Position numbers and translations under genes: made by a program
The notes under the pieces: model-generated
Database searches by the model: none
Told to the model about the DNA's origin: nothing
The model's input: only the letters and a program-made list of their open reading frames with translations
NCBI RefSeq assembly: GCF_006385675.1
Contig: NZ_VFRR01000008.1
Span: 22,425-86,424, forward strand
Reading direction: 5' to 3'
Source: Maribrevibacterium harenarium
GTDB taxonomy: Bacteria; Pseudomonadota; Gammaproteobacteria; Pseudomonadales; Marinomonadaceae
DNA length: 64,000 nt
In this document: piece after piece, positions 10,282-18,448 of the stretch
Numbering within the stretch: position 1 is the first letter of the stretch
Layout: each line of letters starts with the position of its first letter

Positions 10282-10890
10282 ATGAGCCAAACAATTGTGC
10301 TTGCCAGCAATAATGCCGGCAAAATTAACGAGTTTAACCAACTATTTGCCGACTACGGTTTGGTTATCAAACCCCAAGGGGATTGGCAGGTAAGCGACGC
10401 CGACGAAACTGGCCTGAGCTTTATTGAAAACGCCATTCTCAAAGCGCGCCACGCCAGTAGCCATACTGATTTGCCCGCTATCGCCGATGATTCCGGTATC
10501 GCAGTGGATTATCTCAATGGCGCGCCGGGAATTTACTCGGCCCGCTTTGCTGGGGAACATGGCAATAACGGGGCTAACAATGCCCTACTGCTTGAAAAGC
10601 TCGCTGGAGTACCCAGCCATGAGCGTACTGCTCGTTTCCATTGCGTGTTGGCTTATGTGCGTCATGCCAGCGATCCAACACCCATCATAGCCCACGGCGT
10701 GTGGGAAGGTCGTATCTTAGAGGATGCAGCCGGTAACGAAGGTTTTGGCTATGACCCGATTTTCTATGTGCCAGAAACCGATTGCAGCGCAGCCAGTTTG
10801 CCAAAAGAAATTAAAAACCAACTCAGCCACCGGGCCAAGGCGTTACAGCAGTTAATCGCACTTTTCCGTGAGCAGCATATCATTCCATGA
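10282..10890 (+). CDS. rdgB: dITP/XTP pyrophosphatase RdgB
   Basis: House-cleaning nucleotide pyrophosphatase (202 residues) of the Ham1 family that removes dITP and XTP. Hallmarks are the N-terminal ASNNAGKINEFNQLF, DDSGIAVDYLNGAPGIYSAR and EGFGYDPIFYVP. It lies 9 bp after the DUF4426 gene and overlaps hemW by 4 bp (ATGA), so it belongs to the metX-hemW operon. Confidence 0.95.
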   Translation: MSQTIVLASNNAGKINEFNQLFADYGLVIKPQGDWQVSDADETGLSFIENAILKARHASSHTDLPAIADDSGIAVDYLNGAPGIYSARFAGEHGNNGANNALLLEKLAGVPSHERTARFHCVLAYVRHASDPTPIIAHGVWEGRILEDAAGNEGFGYDPIFYVPETDCSAASLPKEIKNQLSHRAKALQQLIALFREQHIIP

Positions 10891-12062
10891 GTGCTGCCCT
10901 CCCTCCCCTAAGTCTTTATATTCATCTGCCTTGGTGTGTACGTAAGTGTCCCTATTGTGACTTCAACTCCCACCAAGCAGACCGTTTTCATGAAGCCGGC
11001 GAGCTGCCAGAAGATGCTTATCTCACGCAACTTTTCGCGGATTTAGACTGTGACCTGCCATATGTACAAGGTCGAGCAATTCAAACCGCTTTTATCGGTG
11101 GCGGCACCCCCAGTCTGATGAGCGCTGACTTTTACTATCGCCTGATGGATGCGTTAAGAGAAAAACTCACCTGGGTCGATAACGCTGAAATCACCATGGA
11201 AGCGAACCCTGGTACCTTTGAACAAGAGAAGTTTCGCCACTTTCGTCAAGCGGGCATCAATCGCCTTTCCATCGGCACCCAAAGTTATCAGGCTAACCTG
11301 TTGAAAACCCTAGGAAGAATCCACAACCCGGCAGAAGCCATTGGGGCTGTGGAAAAGTCTCGCTTAGCTGGTTTCGATAATATCAATATTGATTTGATGC
11401 ATGGACTACCGGGACAAAGCTTGGCTATGGCATTGGCAGATTTGCAGCAAGCCATTGATTTAGCACCGGAACATTTGTCTTGGTATCAGTTAACCATTGA
11501 GCCCAATACCGAGTTCTACCGCCGCCCGCCGACCTTACCGGAAGACAATACCCTGTGGGATATTCAGGATGAAGGCCTTGCCCTGCTGGAAGCAAACGGT
11601 TATCACCAATATGAAATTTCTGCCAACGCCAAAGTTGGCTATCAGGCCCAACATAATCTCAATTACTGGCGCTTTGGTGACTATTTGGGCATCGGTGCCG
11701 GAGCACATGGAAAAGTAACCCTTGGCGATGGTCGTATTCTACGTACCCGTAAGACCCGCCATCCGAACCATTATCTGAATGCCATCCCAGCATCTTTGGC
11801 AACGACCGAAGCGATTGCTACTGAAGATCTACCGTTGGAATTTATGATGAATCGCCTGCGCCTGTTCGAAGCTTTTCCACTACAGGAATACTTGCGCTAT
11901 GCCGAGCCTCAATACGCTCCGGTCTTACTCGCCGGCTGCGAACAAGCACTGGCACAAGGTTGGTTAGAGCTGGACGCTTGGCAACAACACATTGTGCAAA
12001 CTACCCCTAAAGGCAAACTGTTTTTAAACGAGTTATTGGAACTGTTCCTGCCAGAAAATTAG
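10887..12062 (+). CDS. hemW: HemW-type radical SAM protein (putative heme chaperone)
   Basis: Radical SAM protein of 391 residues. The cluster-binding motif CVRKCPYCDFNSH is at residues 16-28, with the extra downstream cysteine/aromatic residues of the HemN-like group, followed by GGGTPSLM and the C-terminal HemN domain. The family was once annotated as coproporphyrinogen oxidase but is now regarded as a heme chaperone. It is the last gene of the metX-metW-DUF4426-rdgB-hemW run. Confidence 0.93.
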   Translation: MSAALPPLSLYIHLPWCVRKCPYCDFNSHQADRFHEAGELPEDAYLTQLFADLDCDLPYVQGRAIQTAFIGGGTPSLMSADFYYRLMDALREKLTWVDNAEITMEANPGTFEQEKFRHFRQAGINRLSIGTQSYQANLLKTLGRIHNPAEAIGAVEKSRLAGFDNINIDLMHGLPGQSLAMALADLQQAIDLAPEHLSWYQLTIEPNTEFYRRPPTLPEDNTLWDIQDEGLALLEANGYHQYEISANAKVGYQAQHNLNYWRFGDYLGIGAGAHGKVTLGDGRILRTRKTRHPNHYLNAIPASLATTEAIATEDLPLEFMMNRLRLFEAFPLQEYLRYAEPQYAPVLLAGCEQALAQGWLELDAWQQHIVQTTPKGKLFLNELLELFLPEN

Positions 12063-12238
12063 TTAGACTTGAAACTTTTTTTGACCTGAAACCCTATTTC
12101 TGTCAATATTTTACGGACTCTGGCGTTAACTCAGAGTTAGTTTTCGTTTCATCTCGCGAATTTCTACCGCCATTTAGATGGCGCTGCGGGCGCTGTTACG
12201 TATTTTGATTGGTGACCATAAGTCACCCTATTTCAACT

Positions 12239-12305
12239 GCAATTGGAATAAATCACAATACGCCGACAGTGCCGCTTGCTGCACTCCTGTATTTATTCCA
12301 ATTGC
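12239..12305 (+). promoter_or_regulatory. Long perfect inverted repeat in the leader of the BCCT gene
   Basis: Two perfectly complementary 15-bp arms (GCAATTGGAATAAAT at 12239-12253 and its complement at 12291-12305) enclose a 37-base loop. The loop holds a smaller AGTGC/GCACT hairpin. It sits 30 bp before the BCCT start codon. With no T tract it is not an ordinary terminator; a leader-RNA or protein-binding role is inferred. Confidence 0.6.
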
Positions 12306-12334
12306 GTCACTTCGATTGTTTATGGAGAACGCAA

Positions 12335-13918
12335 ATGAGTGCAAACACCCCGCACAAGGGCCGTGACGAATACAGCACCTCCTATCAAGCTGGGCAAGAC
12401 AATGTCCAGTTTCTTGGTCTAGATGTACACAACCTTGTATTCGGTATTAGCGCGGCAATTATCTTCGCTTTTGTTATCGGTTCCATCGCTTTCCCTGGTG
12501 ATGCCAAAGACCTGTTGATGTCTGCCCGAGGCTGGTCAATCAACAACTTCGACTGGTTCTTTATGATTGCCGGTAACTTCTTCGTGTTGTTTTGTCTGGC
12601 ACTGATCTTTTTGCCAATGGGTAAGATTCGCCTTGGCGGCACCGAAGCTAAGCCAGAACACTCCACCATCACTTGGTTCGCCATGTTGTTTGCTGCCGGT
12701 ATGGGTATCGGCTTGATGTTCTGGAGTGTGGCAGAGCCGGTTGCTTACTACACGGGCTGGTACGGCACGCCACTCAATGTGGAGGCCAACACCCCAGCGG
12801 CGGAGAAACTCGCCATGGGCGCTACCATGTTCCACTGGGGCTTACATCCTTGGGCGATTTACGGTGTCGTGGCCCTAGCTTTGGCCTTCTTCGCTTACAA
12901 CAAAGGGCTGCCATTGACCATACGCTCGGCGTTTTACCCTCTATTCGGTGAGCGCGTATGGGGCGTCTTAGGTCATTTTGTCGATATTCTCGCTGTGATT
13001 GCGACCATTTTCGGTCTGGCAACGTCCCTCGGCTTTGGTGCCCAGCAAGCCACTTCCGGCCTGCATTTTCTGTTTGGGATTCCCAATACCTTAATGACTC
13101 AAATTATCGTCATTGCGGTAGTTACTGGTGTCGCTATTTTTTCAGTAGCGCGAGGCTTAGATGGTGGGGTGAAACTGCTTTCCAATATCAATATGTTGAT
13201 AGCGGCGTTGCTTGCGGTCTTTATTCTCGTTGTCGGTCACACGGGCGCTATCTTTGGTGCCATTGGAACCTTCTTCCTCGGCTATGTGGAAAACATTATT
13301 CCTCTAAGTAATTGGGTCGGTCGAGAAGACCAAACCTTCTACCATGGCTGGACGGTATTCTACTGGGCTTGGTGGATTTCTTGGTCGCCATTTGTCGGTA
13401 TGTTTATCGCCCGCGTCTCCCGTGGTCGTACAGTGCGTGAATTTATTATCGCGGTGCTATTGGTGCCAACTCTCGTATCCTTGGTATGGATGGCGATCTT
13501 CGGTGGCTCTGCAATCGAGCAGGTTGAAAACGGTGTGGGTGCCTTAGCAAATGGTATCAGCGACGCTTCTTTGGCGATGTTCCAGATGTTTGAGCAGTTA
13601 CCGCTGACCTCGTTAATTTCATTTGTTGGCATTGTGTTGGTATTAGTGTTCTTTGTCACCTCGTCTGACTCTGGCTCCTTGGTCATCGATGGCATTACCG
13701 CCGGTGGCAAAACCGACGCGCCAATGGCGCAACGGGTATTTTGGGCCGTGTTAGAAGGTATTATTGCCGTGGCCTTGCTCATCGGTGGGGGCGCTGAAGC
13801 CTTAACCGCGATTCAAGCCGCTGCGATTACCATCGGCTTGCCGTTCACTCTGCTGATGCTGGTCATGTGTATCAGTCTCTGGAAAGGCTTGCAGTCGGAT
13901 CTGAAATTCGTCCGCTAA
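12335..13918 (+). CDS. BCCT-family betaine/choline/carnitine transporter
   Basis: Sodium- or proton-coupled uptake carrier for quaternary ammonium osmolytes, 527 residues with about twelve membrane segments. Typical family sequence includes GLMFWSVAEPVAYYTGW in TM4 and YHGWTVFYWAWWISWSPFVG around TM8. The ATG at 12335 follows GGAGAACGCAA; a longer open frame from 12209 lies in the leader region and is not supported. It has a short cytoplasmic C-terminus, unlike osmosensing BetP, so sensing through the tail is unlikely. The exact substrate cannot be read from sequence. Confidence 0.92.
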   Translation: MSANTPHKGRDEYSTSYQAGQDNVQFLGLDVHNLVFGISAAIIFAFVIGSIAFPGDAKDLLMSARGWSINNFDWFFMIAGNFFVLFCLALIFLPMGKIRLGGTEAKPEHSTITWFAMLFAAGMGIGLMFWSVAEPVAYYTGWYGTPLNVEANTPAAEKLAMGATMFHWGLHPWAIYGVVALALAFFAYNKGLPLTIRSAFYPLFGERVWGVLGHFVDILAVIATIFGLATSLGFGAQQATSGLHFLFGIPNTLMTQIIVIAVVTGVAIFSVARGLDGGVKLLSNINMLIAALLAVFILVVGHTGAIFGAIGTFFLGYVENIIPLSNWVGREDQTFYHGWTVFYWAWWISWSPFVGMFIARVSRGRTVREFIIAVLLVPTLVSLVWMAIFGGSAIEQVENGVGALANGISDASLAMFQMFEQLPLTSLISFVGIVLVLVFFVTSSDSGSLVIDGITAGGKTDAPMAQRVFWAVLEGIIAVALLIGGGAEALTAIQAAAITIGLPFTLLMLVMCISLWKGLQSDLKFVR

Positions 13919-13925
13919 TCCGGTA

Positions 13926-13973
13926 AACGCGACACAAAAGTGGCCATTTGCGGCTGCTTTTGTTGTCGCGTGA
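13926..13973 (+). terminator. Imperfect hairpin after the BCCT gene
   Basis: ACGCGACA and TGTCGCGT arms continue into AAAAG/CTTTT with one bulge. A T tract is lacking after the stem, so it may act as a 3'-end stabiliser or Rho-independent only in part. Confidence 0.45.
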
Positions 13974-14002
13974 CCCGTTGTGTATTACCATCACACCCAC
14001 TC

Positions 14003-14167
14003 TTAAGGGAGTAATCTTCACCTTGTGGCGTAAGCCCTATCTTGGTGATCCTCTGTCAACATAATTGGGCCCCATGCCCATGGTAGAGGAGTCCACGCGC
14101 ACCGCGCTGGGATTGATGAGACTTAAGACAACATCCTGTCTCTGGTGGGCACGGGCATGTTGTCTTT
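14003..14167 (+). ncRNA. Probable yybP-ykoY (Mn2+) riboswitch with expression-platform terminator
   Basis: The 5' part carries AAGGGAGTA near 14006, resembling the conserved GGGGAGUAG loop, and the 3' half carries GTCAACATAATTGGG and later GATGAGACTTA, segments resembling this riboswitch class. A 10-bp perfect hairpin follows (AAGACAACAT 14125-14134, ATGTTGTCTT 14157-14166) running into TTTT, an intrinsic terminator just upstream of the gene. The downstream gene is a UPF0016/GDT1 manganese exporter, a known target of this riboswitch class. Assignment is from memory of the consensus; a covariance-model search would settle it. Confidence 0.7.
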
Positions 14168-14195
14168 TGTTGATCGCCCACCGAAGGAACTGCTG

Positions 14196-14759
14196 ATGGA
14201 AGCCATCTTAACGTCAATCTCCACTGTTGCACTTGCCGAAATGGGCGATAAAACCCAGTTGTTGGCCTTGTTTCTTGCGGCTCGTTTCGCCGCCAAAGGC
14301 CAAATCGTGCTCGGTATTTTACTTGCCACTATCGCCAACCATTTAGCCTCTGCTTGGCTCGGTGCCTGGGTGGCCGATTGGCTCCCCCCTACTTGGATTC
14401 ATTGGCTGATTGGAGCAAGTTTTATTGCCGTCGGTTTATGGATTCTTATCCCGGATAAAGACGATAGCGATGACAATAGCGTAATGAAATCCGGCGCATT
14501 CATTGCTACCTTTATCCTATTCTTTATGGCAGAAATCGGTGACAAAACCCAAATCGCGACTGTGATCTTGGGGGCGAAGTATCAAGCGATCACTGCGGTG
14601 ACCTTGGGCTCCACCATCGGTATGCTGCTGGCCAATGTTCCCGTCGTTTATGCCGGACAATGGCTGATGGAACGCATTAACCCTGACAAAACTCGTCTTG
14701 CTGCCTGTATTTTATTTGTATTGTTAGGGATAGCCGCCATCGTCTTTCCTAGTTTTTAG
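14196..14759 (+). CDS. UPF0016/GDT1 (TMEM165-like) manganese exporter
   Basis: Inner-membrane cation exporter of 187 residues with six predicted membrane segments in two homologous halves. Each half has the signature: VALAEMGDKTQLLALFLAAR near residue 9 and FFMAEIGDKTQIATVILGA near residue 107. The E-x-G-D-[KR]-T motifs form the cation site. The ATG at 14196 follows AAGGAA. Bacterial members export Mn2+, which fits the upstream riboswitch-like leader. Confidence 0.9.
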   Translation: MEAILTSISTVALAEMGDKTQLLALFLAARFAAKGQIVLGILLATIANHLASAWLGAWVADWLPPTWIHWLIGASFIAVGLWILIPDKDDSDDNSVMKSGAFIATFILFFMAEIGDKTQIATVILGAKYQAITAVTLGSTIGMLLANVPVVYAGQWLMERINPDKTRLAACILFVLLGIAAIVFPSF

Positions 14760-14770
14760 AGGTCATCATT

Positions 14771-16627
14771 ATGGACACGGAACTGATCGAAATACGCGAT
14801 ACCTTATGTGAATATGAGCCGTTTTCCTATTTACAGGAAGACTCCCAACTCAATGATATGGTGCGCGATATTGAGATTCAGTATCTGCGCAAGGGGCAGG
14901 TGGTGATTGCGCCGGATGAGCGCAACACCGCTCTATTCTTCATTCGTAGTGGCGCGGTAGAATCCCGCAATAAGGATGGTAAATTGTCCCATCGGATGCA
15001 GGAAGGGGAAGTGTTCGGCTACTCCTCACTGCTACGGGGTGGGCGCTCTACCTTGTCCATGATGGCGGTGGAAGACACCTTGGTGTATTGCATACCGTCC
15101 CGCTGGTTCTTGCATTACTACAATGAAGTGGATGCCTTTTCCGACTTCTTTGAACTATCCCGAGAAGCGCGCCTGAAAGCGGCCATGGCTAGCCAAGCAT
15201 CGGATTTGTCACTGATGACTTGTCCGATTCACACCTTATTACGTCGCCCTCCGATTACGGCAGAACAGCATGTAGATATTCTTACTGCCGCCAATATTAT
15301 GTCCCAGGAGCGAGTTTCTTCTTTGCTCATTACCGCTGATGACAAGTTAGTCGGCGTGTTGACCGATCGGGATTTACGCAACCGTGTAGTAGCGAAAGGG
15401 CTGGATTATCACCATCCGGTTCATACCATTATGACACCTGATCCTATCACCATTGATGCAGGAGATTATGCCTCCGAAGCAGTGCTGAAAATGATGTCGG
15501 CCAATATTCACCACCTACCGGTACTACGTGACGGGCAAGTGGCAGGGGTACTCAGTACTGGCGATTTGGTACAACGGGAAAGCAATAGCTCGGTGTTCCT
15601 GATCAGTGATATCCACAAGCAATATGATGTGGCGGGGTTGCAGCGTATCAGCAAGCGGGTACCCCAAGCCTTCGTCCAACTAGTGAGCGCTGATGCCAAT
15701 ACGCAAATGATCGGCAATGCCATGTCCCATATTGGTGTGGCCTTTACTCGACGCCTGCTGGAATTAGCAGAACAGGAATTGGGGCCAGCACCCATCCCCT
15801 ATTGCTTTCTGGCACTTGGCTCCCAAGCCCGGGAAGAACAAACCATTAATACTGACCAAGATAACGCCCTCATCCTGCACAATAGCTATGACAAGGCCAA
15901 GCATGGTGAGTATTTCGCCAAATTGTCGGAGTTTGTTTGCAAAGGCCTAGACGAGTGTGGCTACCCACTTTGTACCGGCGAATTTATGGCAATGACGCCA
16001 AAATGGCGTTTAACCCTAAAAGAGTGGCAAGCCCTCTTCAATCAATGGATGAATGAACCCCGCGCCGAAGCCCTGCTACATGTATCGATTTTCTTCGATA
16101 TCCGCGGCATTTACGGGGACCTAACGTTAGCGAAGCAGCTACACGGCTATATTTGTCGCCAGGCCCAGCAGCAAAAGGGCTTCCTATCTGCTTTAGCTCG
16201 AAATGCCAATAAACGCACCCCTCCTTTGGGTTTCTTCCGCCAATTCGTGCTCGATGGCGAAGGTAAGCAAATGCGCACCTTCAACCTAAAAAGCCGAGGG
16301 ATCGCCCCCATTATCGATCTGGTGCGAGTGCATTCTTTAGGATTGGGTTCTAGCAAATTGAATTCCTTTGAACGCTTGGCGGATATTGAAGCCGCTGAGA
16401 TTCTGCCGAAAGGTCGGGCCCGTGATCTGATTCTCGCCTTAGAGATGATCGGCATGGTGCGCATCCGCCATCAGGCGGAGCAATTGGCGGCGGGCGAAGA
16501 GCCAGACAACAAGGTTGATCCGGAGAGCTTGTCGGAGTTCGAACGGCGACATTTACGTGATGCCTTTGTCATCGTGGCGCGGCAACAGGACTTCCTTAAA
16601 TACCGCTACCCAGGTAAGGGTAATTGA
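14771..16627 (+). CDS. cNMP-binding / CBS-pair / DUF294 nucleotidyltransferase-like signalling protein
   Basis: A 618-residue cytosolic protein. Residues about 20-130 form a cyclic-nucleotide-binding domain, about 160-275 a tandem CBS pair (VGVLTDRDLRNRVVAKG, VAGVLSTGDLVQR), then a DUF294 putative nucleotidyltransferase with ALGSQAREEQTINTDQDNAL, and a DUF294 C-terminal domain. The family is thought to regulate metabolism or transport in response to nucleotides, but the substrate is unknown. It starts 11 bp after the exporter gene and its stop overlaps the exonuclease start, a pairing common in marine gammaproteobacteria. Confidence 0.88.
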   Translation: MDTELIEIRDTLCEYEPFSYLQEDSQLNDMVRDIEIQYLRKGQVVIAPDERNTALFFIRSGAVESRNKDGKLSHRMQEGEVFGYSSLLRGGRSTLSMMAVEDTLVYCIPSRWFLHYYNEVDAFSDFFELSREARLKAAMASQASDLSLMTCPIHTLLRRPPITAEQHVDILTAANIMSQERVSSLLITADDKLVGVLTDRDLRNRVVAKGLDYHHPVHTIMTPDPITIDAGDYASEAVLKMMSANIHHLPVLRDGQVAGVLSTGDLVQRESNSSVFLISDIHKQYDVAGLQRISKRVPQAFVQLVSADANTQMIGNAMSHIGVAFTRRLLELAEQELGPAPIPYCFLALGSQAREEQTINTDQDNALILHNSYDKAKHGEYFAKLSEFVCKGLDECGYPLCTGEFMAMTPKWRLTLKEWQALFNQWMNEPRAEALLHVSIFFDIRGIYGDLTLAKQLHGYICRQAQQQKGFLSALARNANKRTPPLGFFRQFVLDGEGKQMRTFNLKSRGIAPIIDLVRVHSLGLGSSKLNSFERLADIEAAEILPKGRARDLILALEMIGMVRIRHQAEQLAAGEEPDNKVDPESLSEFERRHLRDAFVIVARQQDFLKYRYPGKGN

Positions 16628-17301
16628 TGGCTTGGTTTAGTAATACAGAGAAGTTTCAGTATCTTAATCGTAGCGAGCAACCAAAGCCTTGGTTACCGAC
16701 GGAAGGCCCAGCGGCGGATACACCGCTAGCTGAGTGCCCTTTGGTAGCGCTTGATATAGAGACCACCGGGCTCGATTTTGATAACGACGATATTGTCAGT
16801 GTTGGGCTGGTAGATTTCACGCTATCGGGGATTCAACTGAATAGTAGTCGCTACTGGTTAACCAAGCCGAAAAGTCATCTCTCGTCGGAATCCGTTGCGA
16901 TTCACGAGATCACCCACTCTGATTTGGCTAAAGCGCCACCACTACATACAGTAATGGACGAGCTTTTGCCCTTGTTAGCAGGCAAAGTCGTGGTCGCCCA
17001 TTTTCACCATATCGAGCGGCTGTTTCTCGCCAGAGCCAGTGAGCGAGTATTTGGCTCTCCGACTTACTTCCCCATGATTGACACCATGGATATCGAGCAA
17101 CAAAAGTTTTATCGACCTTGGTGGCAACGGTTTGGACGGCGTACCTCGGTGCGGTTAGAAGCCAGTCGTTTGCGCTACAGTTTGCCACGCTACCGCGCCC
17201 ACCATGCCCTAATGGATGCGATTGCTTGCGCGGAGTTATTCCAAGCTCAGGTGGCCTACCATTTAGATCCGCAAGCACCCATTAGCGATTATTGGCTATA
17301 G
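16627..17301 (+). CDS. DEDDh 3'-5' exonuclease (DnaQ/RNase T fold)
   Basis: A 224-residue exonuclease-fold protein. Exo I is ALDIETTGLDFDNDDI (D and E), Exo II includes VVAHFHHIERLFL and Exo III HHALMDAIACAELF, with the catalytic His and Asp. It resembles the DnaQ-like proteins encoded next to DUF294 proteins, with a role in DNA or RNA trimming that is not established. Start ATG 16627 overlaps the upstream stop. It is convergent with, and overlaps by 20 bp, the LacI-type gene. Confidence 0.82.
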   Translation: MAWFSNTEKFQYLNRSEQPKPWLPTEGPAADTPLAECPLVALDIETTGLDFDNDDIVSVGLVDFTLSGIQLNSSRYWLTKPKSHLSSESVAIHEITHSDLAKAPPLHTVMDELLPLLAGKVVVAHFHHIERLFLARASERVFGSPTYFPMIDTMDIEQQKFYRPWWQRFGRRTSVRLEASRLRYSLPRYRAHHALMDAIACAELFQAQVAYHLDPQAPISDYWL

Positions 17302-18355
17302 GACAGCTTTCACGAATCACCAGCTCCGTTTCCAATTCCACATCTTCTGGGGTACGTAGCCCCAGAAACATCTGTGCTGCGACACGACCTTTGGCGACCG
17401 TTTGCTGGTAAATAGTGGTGATGGACGGATGAAAGGTTTCACTTTCAGGAATACCATCAAAGCCCACTACTTGCAATTCTTCGGGTACGGCGATGCCCAT
17501 ATGTAAGGCGGCCTGTGCCGCAGCAATAGCGATACGATCACTCATGCACAGCAGCAATTGGGGGCGTTCCGCCATAGTCAACGCTTCCCGTGCCGCTTGA
17601 TAGGCAAGCTTATGGTTGTTGTGGGGAATATTCCAAATACGCTCCGGCGGTACGCTCATATTGGATTCCTCCAGAGCCTGTCGATAGCCTTCTAAACGCT
17701 GAATGGAAATTGAGGCCGCCGCATCAAACAGCTCATCATCACGAATACGACATACTCGATCGGTTTCCAGCAGCGCTAGGCCAAGAATCGCCACGCTTTC
17801 TGGCTGATGGGCTAGCGCGTGCTTAGCGATAATATAAGCCCCTTTGCGGTTTTCCACGTTAACTGCTGGCGCGCCAGAAATCGCACTATCGACAATGATG
17901 ACATTGCGATGTGGATCTAACCAAGGGGCATTACGGTTACGACATTGTTGGGGTTTATGACCGTAAACGATAAAGCCATCCACCATGGAGGACTGCATAC
18001 GTACTTGCACGTTTTGGTCGGCATCATGGGGGGAAAGGAGCAGCATGTTATAGTCATTTTGCTCCAACACTTCTGCCATGCCTTTAAGAAATTGGTTGGC
18101 CACCGGATCACTCAGGGAATAGCTGAGCTCATCCGACAAGACAATGCCAACGATGCCGGTACGCCCGGTACGTAAACTACGGGCAGCGGCATTCGGACCG
18201 TAGTAACCAATGGCCTCACATTCCTTGAGAATGTTCTCACGCAAGGTGGCAGAAAGCTGGTCGGGGCGGTTAAAGGCATTGGAAATAGTCGCCGTGGACA
18301 CCTGCAACCGTTCTGCCACATCTTTTAAAGTGAGTTTTTTGATCTGTTTGGTCAT
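17282..18355 (-). CDS. LacI-family transcriptional regulator (probable alpha-glucoside operon repressor)
   Basis: The protein has 357 residues from ATG 18355. The N-terminal HTH is LTLKDVAERLQVSTATISNAFNRP with hinge helix, followed by a periplasmic-binding-protein-like sensor domain. The sensor has a cluster of Trp/Asp/Asn residues consistent with sugar binding, but the ligand is not readable. It lies 93 bp downstream of the alpha-glucosidase gene on the same strand, matching the aglR-type regulator of alpha-glucoside operons, so it probably controls that operon. Extended starts (18409) add a non-HTH leader and are unlikely. Confidence 0.88.
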   Translation of the reverse strand: MTKQIKKLTLKDVAERLQVSTATISNAFNRPDQLSATLRENILKECEAIGYYGPNAAARSLRTGRTGIVGIVLSDELSYSLSDPVANQFLKGMAEVLEQNDYNMLLLSPHDADQNVQVRMQSSMVDGFIVYGHKPQQCRNRNAPWLDPHRNVIIVDSAISGAPAVNVENRKGAYIIAKHALAHQPESVAILGLALLETDRVCRIRDDELFDAAASISIQRLEGYRQALEESNMSVPPERIWNIPHNNHKLAYQAAREALTMAERPQLLLCMSDRIAIAAAQAALHMGIAVPEELQVVGFDGIPESETFHPSITTIYQQTVAKGRVAAQMFLGLRTPEDVELETELVIRESCPIANNR

Positions 18356-18448
18356 ACGCAATCTTCTTCTACAAAAGCATGGCAGCCCTTCAGCATCCCG
18401 CCGAAGCACTGCCCGCGAATATGACTCAACTAGCGCTATCTATGGTGT

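Noticed and set aside
12178..12334. N-terminal extension of the BCCT carrier and a short ORF
   Set aside because: They run through the leader hairpin; ATG 12335 has a good ribosome-binding site and the family start.
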